This document shows, piece after piece, positions 1 through 6,248 of a stretch of 6,527 nucleotides of DNA (its first letter is position 1; each line of letters starts with the position of its first letter). The position numbers were made by a program, and so were the translations under genes. The notes under the pieces are model-generated. The model saw only the letters and a list, made by a program, of their open reading frames with translations. It was not told where the DNA came from and made no database searches. This DNA is from Endomicrobium sp. (GTDB lineage Bacteria > Elusimicrobiota > Endomicrobiia > Endomicrobiales > Endomicrobiaceae), in assembly GCA_031278115.1 (NCBI GenBank), contig JAITKZ010000068.1:1-6527 (forward strand). The letters run 5' to 3'.

Positions 1-1260
1 TTAGATTCTCAGCTAGAAATATTAGATAATGAAGTTGAAGACTTAAAACCTTTGCTAAAAAAATCAGCTGATTTATATGATAAAGTTAAAGATTTAGAAT
101 CAAAGATTGAGGCTGTGAACCTCTCTGATGCAGAAAGAGCAAGAAAAATTGATTTGTATTCTTTCCAAATTAAAGAGATTGATGATGCAAAACTTGAACT
201 CGGCGAAGATGAAAAACTTGAAGCAGAACTTCCTAAATTAAAAAATGCCGAGAAAATTACTTCTTTGTCTAAAGAAGTAATAGACATATTATATTCGTCA
301 GACAATGCGGTTTTAGATGGTATTTTAAAAGCTAAGAAGAGTATAGAATTGATAAATTCTTACGGTGAAGACGCTTCTGAAACATTATCTTTAATTGAGC
401 AATCTTATTATCAGTCTGAAGAGGCGTATAGAGAAGTTGAAAATATACTTTCAAAGACAAGTTTAGATCCTGAAATGTTAAATGCTTCACTTGAGCGGGC
501 GGAACTTATAAAAAAGTTAAAGAGAAAATATGGCAATACAATAGAAGAAATTATCAAATACAAAGATAAAATTGTTTATGAACTCAACTCCTTAAGCGGT
601 TACAAAGACAGTTCCGATAAACTTAAAAAAGAACTTGAAGAAAAAACAAAACAATTGTTGGAAGCCTGCGAAGCAATAAGCGCAAAAAGACAAAAAACAG
701 CAAAAATTTTTGCCAAATCTGTACAAGATAAACTTTTGGAATTGGAAGTAAAAAATGCAGGGTTTGAAGTTAAATTTGAGAAAAAAGAACTTTCAGCTAA
801 CGGATACGATGTTGCAGAGTTCATGTTTTGCGCCAACAAAGGGGAGAAAATTCTTCCTTTGAGAAGTACTGCCTCAGGCGGCGAACTTTCAAGAGTTTTG
901 CTTGCAATAGAATTATCTACAAAAATTCAGAGCTATCAAACTTCAGTATTTGATGAAATTGATACAGGTACTGGTGGAAAAACAGGGGAAAAAATTGGTG
1001 AAAAACTTGCAGAGCTTGCTAAAAGAAAGCAAGTATTCTCTATAACGCATCTTGCGCAGGTTGCTTCTTTTGCCAAAACGCACATTAAAATTTATAAAGA
1101 AATAGAAAATTCAAGAACATACACAAGGGCTAAAGTTTTAAAAGAATGCGGACATATTGAAGAAATTGCCAGAATGGTATCAGGTGAAAAAATATCAAAA
1201 ACAGCTTTAGATCATGCAAGGAATTTAATAACTAATTCTCAAGTGTTTTGTAGTAAATAA
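1..1260 (+). CDS. recN: DNA repair protein RecN, C-terminal part (5' end outside window)
   Basis: RecN is an SMC-like ATPase that acts on DNA ends in recombinational double-strand break repair. The frame is open from base 1, so a TTG at 52 is not the true start. About 419 residues are visible against a family length near 550-560, so the N-terminal Walker A lobe lies upstream. The first ~230 residues are charged and helical, fitting the coiled-coil arms, and include the family-typical stretch with LIKKLKRKYGNTIEEI. The ATPase C-lobe follows: ABC signature SGGELSR (bases 874-894), Walker B SVFDEIDTG (from 943) and the switch region ITHLAQVAS (from 1042). The gene ends in TAA with no sign of damage. 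A Shine-Dalgarno sequence for the next gene begins directly after this stop, so the broken HEPN gene behind it was probably co-transcribed. The family assignment is firm. Confidence 0.96.
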   Translation, partial: LDSQLEILDNEVEDLKPLLKKSADLYDKVKDLESKIEAVNLSDAERARKIDLYSFQIKEIDDAKLELGEDEKLEAELPKLKNAEKITSLSKEVIDILYSSDNAVLDGILKAKKSIELINSYGEDASETLSLIEQSYYQSEEAYREVENILSKTSLDPEMLNASLERAELIKKLKRKYGNTIEEIIKYKDKIVYELNSLSGYKDSSDKLKKELEEKTKQLLEACEAISAKRQKTAKIFAKSVQDKLLELEVKNAGFEVKFEKKELSANGYDVAEFMFCANKGEKILPLRSTASGGELSRVLLAIELSTKIQSYQTSVFDEIDTGTGGKTGEKIGEKLAELAKRKQVFSITHLAQVASFAKTHIKIYKEIENSRTYTRAKVLKECGHIEEIARMVSGEKISKTALDHARNLITNSQVFCSK

Positions 1261-1264
1261 GGAG
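1261..1264 (+). promoter_or_regulatory. Shine-Dalgarno site of the HEPN pseudogene
   Basis: GGAG directly follows the recN stop codon and sits 5 bases before the ATG at 1270. It fixes the ancestral start of the HEPN gene even though codon 3 is now TAA, and it suggests the gene was translated from the recN transcript. Confidence 0.7.
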
Positions 1265-1269
1265 TTGCA

Positions 1270-1686
1270 ATGAGCTAAATCAGTACTGAATTTTTAGAAA
1301 GATGCATAATAACGCTTGAAAAATCTTATGAATTATTGATGAAAAGCGAAGAAGGGAGTATAGATTATGAAATGTATCGCAATGCTTTGGTGAAACATTT
1401 GAAATGACTTTAGAACAAAGCGGCAAACTTTTAAGAAAGAAAATACCTCCATATTTTCCTACAAAAAAAATCAACTGATACTTTGGTTTTCAAAGACTTG
1501 TTCCGTAGTGCTGCTAGATATGGATTATTATCTCAAGATGAAGTTGAAAGATGGTTAAAATATAGAGATAACAGAAACAATACAGCTCATGATTACGGAC
1601 AGAAATTTGCACAAGAAACTTTATCTTTTATTAAAGATTTCATAGAAGATGTGAAAAATCTTAAGAAAGTTATAGATAATGAATGA
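1270..1686 (+). pseudogene. HEPN-domain (HepT/HI0074-like) toxin-antitoxin component, broken
   Basis: HEPN proteins of this type pair with a minimal nucleotidyltransferase (MNT); studied HepT members are RNase toxins that MntA silences by adding AMP to a tyrosine. Read across three segments, the sequence gives one coherent all-helical protein of about 138 residues. Segment one (frame of 1270) carries TLEKSYELL and RNALVK. Segment two (frame of 1398) carries FEMTLEQSGKLLRKKIPPYF. Segment three (frame of 1483) carries FKDLFRSAARYGLL and the HEPN motif RNNTAHDY (R codon 1573, H 1588, Y 1594), matching RX4HXY. Three lesions are visible: TAA at 1276-1278 (codon 3), a one-base loss near 1396-1398, and a one-base gain in an eight-A run at 1463-1470. 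The two frameshifts cancel. The next in-frame ATG (1339) would still meet the frameshift, so a full product is not expected. The MNT partner follows, with an inferred ATGA overlap. The assignment rests on the motif and the pairing. Confidence 0.85.
1463..1470. repeat. A8 homopolymer at the second HEPN frameshift
   Basis: A run of eight A sits exactly where the HEPN reading frame must change from the frame of 1398 to that of 1483. Seven A would join PPYFPTKK to STDTLVFKDL without a stop, so a one-base slippage gain explains the break. Confidence 0.6.
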
Positions 1687-1974
1687 TATTTTATAGATAA
1701 TAAATCGTTAAAAGAGTTGCGGTCAATTATAAAAAAATTGTATCCGAAAGCTATTATCTGGGCGTATGGAAGTAGAGTCGGGTACGATGCCAACAATGTT
1801 CACAACGGCAGCGATTTGGATTTAGCAATTAAAGACTTTGGACAAGATAACCATAACATCTTTGAACTTAGAGAAGCTTTCCAAGAAAGCAATATACCTT
1901 TTTTAATAGACATTTTGGAGTTTAATAGCTTGCCAACTAATTTTAAAAAAGAAGTTGAAAAAAATATATTGTAA
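1683..1974 (+). pseudogene. minimal nucleotidyltransferase (MntA-like antitoxin), probably 5'-frameshifted
   Basis: This is the MNT partner of the HEPN gene; MntA-type enzymes transfer AMP to the HEPN toxin and neutralise it. The core is clear: strand plus AYGSR (GS codons 1768-1773), NGSDLDLA with the metal-binding pair D-L-D (1813-1821), and a third acidic residue in FLIDILEF (D codon 1909). The loop between GS and DxD is 13 residues, where the family usually has 10. An ATG at 1683 overlaps the HEPN stop as ATGA, the usual layout of such pairs, but it runs into TAA after five codons. Removing one T from the TTTT at 1689-1692 gives M-I-F-I-D-N-K-S-L-K-E-L in frame with the rest, for a protein of 96 residues, normal for the family. 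A shorter 85-residue form could start at TTG 1717 and would keep the catalytic residues, so residual function is possible. I lean to pseudogene because both the start and the partner are damaged. Confidence 0.6.
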
Positions 1975-2006
1975 TCTACGATGGACAAAACAAGAAATAG
2001 TGAGGA

Positions 2007-2856
2007 ATGTCCAAAATGCTATATAAACTCGGATTTTTAAAATTGAGATTTTCTGTTGAGAAGGGATCAAAGAAGGAAAAATTATTGCTCAAGATCGTCC
2101 AAGCAGAAAATAATTTAAAGCATTTTATCTTAAATATTTTGAACCACCAAAAGCATTTAAGAAATTTTATTGACAACTTAAATATTAAAAAAAGGGTAAC
2201 TATTAACGGAATAAGTTTTGTGTTTTATGATATTTTTTTATCTGATGCAAGAGACGGTGTAGTACGGGAGATGTATAGAGACGAATACAAATTAAATGAT
2301 ATTGATTTTAAGCCAAATGATATTGTTATTGATATTGGTGGTAATGTAGGTATTGTTTCTATATATTTGGCAAAAAAGTATCCTTTTTTAAAAATATATT
2401 CTTTTGAGCCTGTAAAATGTAATTATGATAATTTTCTTGAAAATATAAAACTAAATAAAATTCCAGATGGAATTATAAATGTTGAAAACAAAGCTATAAC
2501 AAAAGATGGACGTGATGTTAAAATGTTTTTTGATAGACTAAATTCTGGTTGTAGTAGTATTTTCAGAAATACTAATTCAAACAGCGATGAAGTTTTAAAT
2601 GAAGTGCCTAGCATAACTTTGGACAACATAATCAAAAAAAAATAATATTAATACAATAAAACTTTTGAAAATAGACTGTGAAGGCTCTGAATACGAAATC
2701 CTTGAAAATACAAAAGAAGAAAATCTAAAAAAGATACAATCTTTTCGTGGAGAATTTCATGAGGATAAAAATTAGATTATTGGTAATGCTGCCAAGCTTA
2801 AAGAATACTTGGAACGCTATATCAATGATATTAAAATAGTTATTGCTAAATGTTGA
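2007..2856 (+). pseudogene. FkbM-family SAM-dependent methyltransferase, broken
   Basis: FkbM-family (Methyltransf_21) enzymes are O-methyltransferases often found in polysaccharide clusters. The intact 212-codon part (2007-2645) has a helical N-terminus, the SAM-binding loop VIDIGGNVG (residues 107-115), the acidic motif YSFEP (131-135) and SITLDNII just before the break. The stop at 2643 is caused by nine A at 2634-2642. With eight A the frame runs on through IKLLKIDCEGSEYEILEN, the FkbM hallmark following the TLD segment, and FRGEFHE. A second lesion, TAG at 2773-2775, interrupts this frame. Coding-like sequence continues to IVIAKC and a TGA at 2854-2856, probably the old stop; a related KC ending is seen in the intact FkbM gene at 3704-4555. 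GAGGA at 2002-2006 abuts the ATG at 2007 but lies 9 bases before the ATG at 2016, so the real start may be 2016. It is not a recent copy of the other FkbM gene, since the two differ widely outside the motifs. Confidence 0.85.
2634..2642. repeat. A9 homopolymer at the FkbM frameshift
   Basis: Nine consecutive A in the codons after DNII. One A fewer restores the FkbM frame into the LKIDCEGSEY motif. This is a typical slippage site and also a typical read-error site. Confidence 0.75.
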
Positions 2857-2978
2857 AACTTCAAATATGATTATAAAACGATAAGTATGTTATCCAGATA
2901 AATTCTTATATATTTAATGGTAGCAACGAGTGTCTAGATAAGAAATGTTAAGGTTTGATATATATAAAATGTAATGAA
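2857..2978. other. convergent intergenic region without a recognisable feature
   Basis: About 120 AT-rich bases lie between the old stop of the plus-strand FkbM remnant and the restored stop of the minus-strand methyltransferase. I looked for a bidirectional terminator and saw only a loose TTCTTAT/ATAAGAA pairing with a long loop and no GC-rich stem. No coding frame, tRNA-like arms or repeat family is evident. Confidence 0.5.
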
Positions 2979-3042
2979 TTAAAAATTTTTATACAATGCC
3001 ATTCTAAAACAGAATAAATTAAGATCATTGTTTTTTAAAGCA

Positions 3043-3672
3043 TTAGAGGGTATTTCTTTTGTAATATCCCCCCCCTACCAAGCTTAATTTAGTTTTCTTG
3101 AGTATATTTAAAAGATAAATCAAATCAATATCAGGATAATCAAATGTTAATATAAGTAATCCTTTTGGTTTGAGAATCCTTTGAAACTCTAAAAGAGCTT
3201 TTAAAATTAATTTGTATTTACTTCTTTTTACTATTCCTGTGAAATAACGATTTAATCTGAGGTATCTTATAATTTTTATCAAATATCCCTCAATATGTTC
3301 TAAAGTAGAAATACAAAATATTTTGTCAAACATATTATCTCTATAGGGAGTTTTTGTAATAGAACAGCATGTATTTCTAATTTTTGTGTATTTGGAAGCA
3401 ATTATATCTTTAGGAAGTTGTAATTTTGATATGTCTGTAGTAATATCTTTGTTTAAGTCGCAAGCAAAAACTTCTTTACAGTTATCTGCCAAATAAAATC
3501 TTAAAGGATGTATAATTCCGCTTGCAGCATCTAAAACTATATCATTTTTATCAATAAAATTTTTACACCATTCATATTCATAAGGGCGACTCCACCAGGT
3601 AACAGGTAATTTATACATGAAAGAATTAGTTTTATTATCGTCAACAGTTATAAATCTTGATTTTTTGTACAT
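3043..3672 (-). CDS. class I SAM-dependent methyltransferase, C-terminus altered by a G8 tract
   Basis: This is a Rossmann-fold methyltransferase of the Methyltransf_11 kind; the acceptor is unknown, but its place last in a glycan operon suggests a sugar or lipid-linked glycan. In the 209-residue product the SAM-binding loop is VLDAASGIIHPLRF (46-59), the acidic end of strand two is CDLN (71-74), motif II is FDKIFCISTLEHI (115-127), and ILKPKGLLILTFDYP (166-180) is the usual post-motif strand. The present stop comes shortly after eight G (plus-strand C at 3068-3075). With seven G the frame continues for 29 more residues (GGDITKEIPSN ... FRMALYKNF) to a stop at 2979-2981, giving 230 residues. 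The longer form looks like the ancestral protein. The ATG at 3672 has GGAG 11 bases upstream, a rather long spacing, and the frame stays open upstream through VIDGDYAN without an ATG, so the start is less certain. The gene lies 31 bases after the FkbM stop. Confidence 0.85.
   Translation of the reverse strand: MYKKSRFITVDDNKTNSFMYKLPVTWWSRPYEYEWCKNFIDKNDIVLDAASGIIHPLRFYLADNCKEVFACDLNKDITTDISKLQLPKDIIASKYTKIRNTCCSITKTPYRDNMFDKIFCISTLEHIEGYLIKIIRYLRLNRYFTGIVKRSKYKLILKALLEFQRILKPKGLLILTFDYPDIDLIYLLNILKKTKLSLVGGGYYKRNTL
3068..3075. repeat. C8/G8 homopolymer in the methyltransferase gene
   Basis: A run of eight C on the plus strand reads as GGG GGG GG in the minus-strand methyltransferase. It stands out in such AT-rich DNA. 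Gain or loss of one base switches the C-terminus between an 8-residue tail after GG (GYYKRNTL) and a 29-residue tail ending LYKNF, so it can act as a length switch. Confidence 0.8.
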
Positions 3673-3703
3673 GTTAGCGTAATCTCCATCAATTACAATA
3701 AAT

Positions 3704-4555
3704 TTATTTACATTTTACAGCATAAATCATTCCGCTAAGTTCGTTTGAGTCATTCAAGCTAAAAGATATAAAATTGTTTTGTTTCAATGTGTTTAATATG
3801 CTATCAGTGCCTTTAAAATGCCATTCAAGTAAAATATAATCTATATCTTTTAAAACTCCGCTTTTTTTTAATGAATCAATAATTGTATATTCAGAGCCTT
3901 CGCAGTCTATTTTAAGAATTATTTGGTTAGTTGTCTTGGAAATTATATTTGATATTTCTTTGTCAGCAGCTTTTAAAGTAACTTTGCTTAAATGCATATC
4001 TTTAACCTTTAATTCCGAATGGTAAAAATCTGACATAACAGACATACTTCCACTTCTTTTTTTGCTATATAAAACATTTTTTATTTCTTCTTTGTCTGAA
4101 AGACCATAATTATAGGCTGTTATTTTATTCTGTAAATTTTTGTTAAGTTTTAAATTATCTACAGCTTGTTCATAAGTTTCCTTAAATGGTTCAAATGCAT
4201 AAATATGCTCTATATTTTCGTATTGTGAAAAAAATAATGCTGATGCTCCTATATTTAAGCCTATGTCAATAACGATAGCTTTAGAATTGGAAATTATTTT
4301 ATAGGATGTTAAAAAGAAAACATCTAAAATAACAAGAAGGTTTGAAATATTATCAACATATAGATATAAGCCGTTATATTTCCTGAGATTAACAATTATT
4401 TTGTTCCCTATGGTTTTAAAATCTGCATTTAAATACAAAATACATCGTCTTACTAAGAAAGGCGCTTTGAAAAACAAAAATAAACTTTTTAAATCCATAC
4501 TTCTGTAATAAAGGGGAATATTTTTTAAATCTTTAATCAAATTTAAACAATTCAT
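3704..4555 (-). CDS. FkbM-family SAM-dependent methyltransferase (intact)
   Basis: A 283-residue methyltransferase of the FkbM family (Methyltransf_21), expected to O-methylate a sugar or related acceptor. Visible motifs in order: SAM loop VIDIGLNIG (residues 95-103), YAFEPF (119-124), the family hallmark ILKIDCEGSEYTII (213-226) and ILLEWHFKG (241-249). The first ~90 residues are hydrophobic and helical, with no signal peptide, so a cytoplasmic, perhaps membrane-edge, location is likely. The ATG at 4555 is supported by AAGGA (4562-4566) six bases upstream. It lies 91 bases after the glycosyltransferase stop and 31 before the next methyltransferase, all on one strand, so it is read as part of the same operon. 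It is undamaged, unlike the plus-strand FkbM remnant, with which it shares only the core motifs. The family is sure; the substrate is unknown. Confidence 0.92.
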   Translation of the reverse strand: MNCLNLIKDLKNIPLYYRSMDLKSLFLFFKAPFLVRRCILYLNADFKTIGNKIIVNLRKYNGLYLYVDNISNLLVILDVFFLTSYKIISNSKAIVIDIGLNIGASALFFSQYENIEHIYAFEPFKETYEQAVDNLKLNKNLQNKITAYNYGLSDKEEIKNVLYSKKRSGSMSVMSDFYHSELKVKDMHLSKVTLKAADKEISNIISKTTNQIILKIDCEGSEYTIIDSLKKSGVLKDIDYILLEWHFKGTDSILNTLKQNNFISFSLNDSNELSGMIYAVKCK

Positions 4556-4561
4556 TGTGTA

Positions 4562-4566
4562 TCCTT
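4562..4566 (-). promoter_or_regulatory. Shine-Dalgarno site of the intact FkbM gene
   Basis: AAGGA on the minus strand, six bases before the ATG at 4555. It supports that start and independent initiation after the 91-base gap behind the glycosyltransferase. Confidence 0.65.
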
Positions 4567-4646
4567 AGTTTATTGATATATTTGTTACAATTTTTTCAAA
4601 AAATATTAGAGACCTCATTATTTCTAATTCAATAAATTTGTTATAT

Positions 4647-6248
4647 TTAACGGTACAAATATTTTTTCAAAAGACGTTTTAAATTTTTTAAGAAGTACTT
4701 GCGATGACCCACGTAGAAATGTTTTCTTATGCATTTTTCTATACGAAATACGTGATGAGGATCTCTGTGCAATAAAATATTCCATCCAAAATTGTTTATA
4801 AGTGTAGATACTAATTTGTTCATTAAGAATAGATTGTTATTGTTTATTGAAATAGAATTTTTTGATTTTCCAAAATTTACAGCATATTTTTTTATTGATC
4901 CGTGAAGACAGGGTTTATCAATAGGGTGAGGAGGTATATATGTTTTTATATTTGCACATTTTAGAAGCTGTTGTGAAAATGACATATCCTCGCCAGCGAT
5001 TTTGCAATCTTGAATTTCCTGCGGGGCATTAAATAAATAAGGCAGCCATTCTTTTTTTAAAAACCAGCTATGACCTGCAAAATCAACTTCAGTACTAAAG
5101 TCTAGATTTCCGTCCCAGCCAACCGAATAATATCCATGGCTATATAAAGGATAAGTATAAGGATTTTTAAAAATTATCCCTCTTGCACCGTAAAGACCTT
5201 CTTTTTTGAGCATTTCTCTATGACAGTTTTCAAGCCATCTATTTCCAGGAATTGTATCATCGTCAAATATGCACACATATTTACTTTTTGCTTTATTCAT
5301 TGCAAATTTAAATCTTGCCCACACTCCGACATTTATAGGGCTTATGTCTATAATATTAAATCTAGCTTTTAATTGTTCTGGGATTTTTATTGTATCGCTT
5401 GTTCCGTCTTGGTACAACAAGATTTCTTCTGGTTTAAGAGTTTGAGATTCAATTGCTAAAAGCTGTGTCTCAAGATTTTCAGCTCTTTTAAAAAGATTTA
5501 ACACAACACTCACATCAAAATTTTCATTTTCATCATGCATCCAGCAATTTCTTTTATTGTAAATAGTTCCTGGAATCATATAAGGTCTTTTAAAACCAAA
5601 ACTGTTATAATATGGTTCTATAGCAGAACCAAAATCTATATAGCAGTTGTTTGGATTATTTTTGAATAAATCAGAAATTATAGGTCCTGCGGCAGGTCCT
5701 GCGGCAACTACAAAAAGGAGATTATTTCTATTTCCAAATTCGTACTTTATCTGACTTAACATTTTCTTTGCATCAGTTTCCCAAAATGTTATACAATCGT
5801 CAGAAATTGCATAGTGTTTTAGAATATTTAAGTTGGCAATCCGATGATTTGCAGCTCTATGGTTTGTTATTAATACAGAATCTCTTTTTAAATAATCAAA
5901 ATTTTTTCTAAATTTTGTGTAATTTTGATTAACCCACAAATTGGCGAAAGTAATATTTTCCCCACTAATCCTGCTTCTATACCAATAATAGGCTTCTTCA
6001 TCACAGCAAGGGCATGAAATTCCATAGAAAAATTTATCATTGTTTATAAGAAGGGATCTTGAACAGTCTTTTCCCAACTCACAAATATAGTTTGGAGATT
6101 TCCATCCGACTTCCTGAGCTTTGGCTCTGATGCCAGACATTACTGCTCTCTCTCCATCTCCATTCCTAACTAAAGCAAAATTTTCGCCCATTTTAATTTT
6201 TTGCCAGAATTTATCAAATTCTTTGTCTAAATATTTAATATTTGCCAT
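4647..6248 (-). CDS. bifunctional glycosyltransferase: N-terminal GT-D-like (DUF1792-like) plus C-terminal GT-A (GT2-like)
   Basis: A 533-residue protein with two apparent glycosyltransferase units. Residues ~1-225 resemble the DUF1792/GT-D fold: FALVRNGDGE carries the DxE metal-binding motif (D31, E33), and a later strand-loop LLFVVAAGPAAGP (178-189) leads to CYIDFGSAIEP. Residues ~244-450 are GT2-like on a GT-A fold: VSVVLNLFKRAENL opens it, YVCIFDDDTIPG holds the DxD site (D329-D331), and AGEDMSFSQQL (418-428) supplies the ED pair near the acceptor. The basic tail (KNLKRLLKKYLYR) could sit on the membrane surface. No transmembrane helix is seen. I chose the ATG at 6248 because AAGGA lies 8 bases upstream; an in-frame TTG at 6269 lacks such support. 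The start overlaps the wecB stop by 14 bases, so translation is probably coupled. The GT-A domain is sure; GT-D is inferred from the motif pattern. Donor and acceptor sugars are unknown, though a wecB-derived ManNAc-type sugar is possible. Confidence 0.88.
   Translation of the reverse strand: MANIKYLDKEFDKFWQKIKMGENFALVRNGDGERAVMSGIRAKAQEVGWKSPNYICELGKDCSRSLLINNDKFFYGISCPCCDEEAYYWYRSRISGENITFANLWVNQNYTKFRKNFDYLKRDSVLITNHRAANHRIANLNILKHYAISDDCITFWETDAKKMLSQIKYEFGNRNNLLFVVAAGPAAGPIISDLFKNNPNNCYIDFGSAIEPYYNSFGFKRPYMIPGTIYNKRNCWMHDENENFDVSVVLNLFKRAENLETQLLAIESQTLKPEEILLYQDGTSDTIKIPEQLKARFNIIDISPINVGVWARFKFAMNKAKSKYVCIFDDDTIPGNRWLENCHREMLKKEGLYGARGIIFKNPYTYPLYSHGYYSVGWDGNLDFSTEVDFAGHSWFLKKEWLPYLFNAPQEIQDCKIAGEDMSFSQQLLKCANIKTYIPPHPIDKPCLHGSIKKYAVNFGKSKNSISINNNNLFLMNKLVSTLINNFGWNILLHRDPHHVFRIEKCIRKHFYVGHRKYFLKNLKRLLKKYLYR
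5682..5705. repeat. exact 12-bp tandem duplication inside the GT-D half
   Basis: The unit AGGTCCTGCGGC (plus strand) occurs twice in succession. On the coding strand it gives A-G-P-A repeated, as VVAAGPAAGPII, in frame. It falls in the glycine-proline loop that follows a core strand of the GT-D-like domain. Confidence 0.85.

Noticed and set aside
52..54. TTG as the start of recN
   Set aside because: The frame is open to base 1 and the family needs about 130-150 more N-terminal residues, so the true start is outside the window.
1981..2040. A 19-codon ORF starting ATG GAC AAA with a CPKC motif
   Set aside because: No ribosome site, very short, and it overlaps the FkbM start region; two cysteines are not enough to call a gene.
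1..2635. Minus-strand open frames opposite recN, HEPN, MNT and FkbM (for example 9-305, 600-839, 1280-1474, 1593-1796, 1800-1988, 1976-2176, 2423-2635)
   Set aside because: They are low-complexity Ser/Phe/Leu-rich mirror frames of clear plus-strand coding sequence, with no domain pattern of their own.
2634..2645. Programmed frameshifting on the A9 run of the FkbM gene
   Set aside because: Slippage on A9 is possible, but the downstream frame is itself cut by TAG at 2773, so a shifted product would still be truncated.
2773..2775. TAG read as pyrrolysine or by suppression
   Set aside because: No downstream element or context supports recoding, and the gene already has a frameshift.
2979..2992. 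AAAAATTTTT palindrome as a shared terminator
   Set aside because: It has no loop and no GC stem, and it forms the end of the restored methyltransferase frame. It is simple AT sequence.
4556..4646. Promoter in the 91-base gap before the intact FkbM gene
   Set aside because: A TTGAAA is present but the matching -10 at 17 bases (TCAATA) is poor, and such hits are common in AT-rich DNA.
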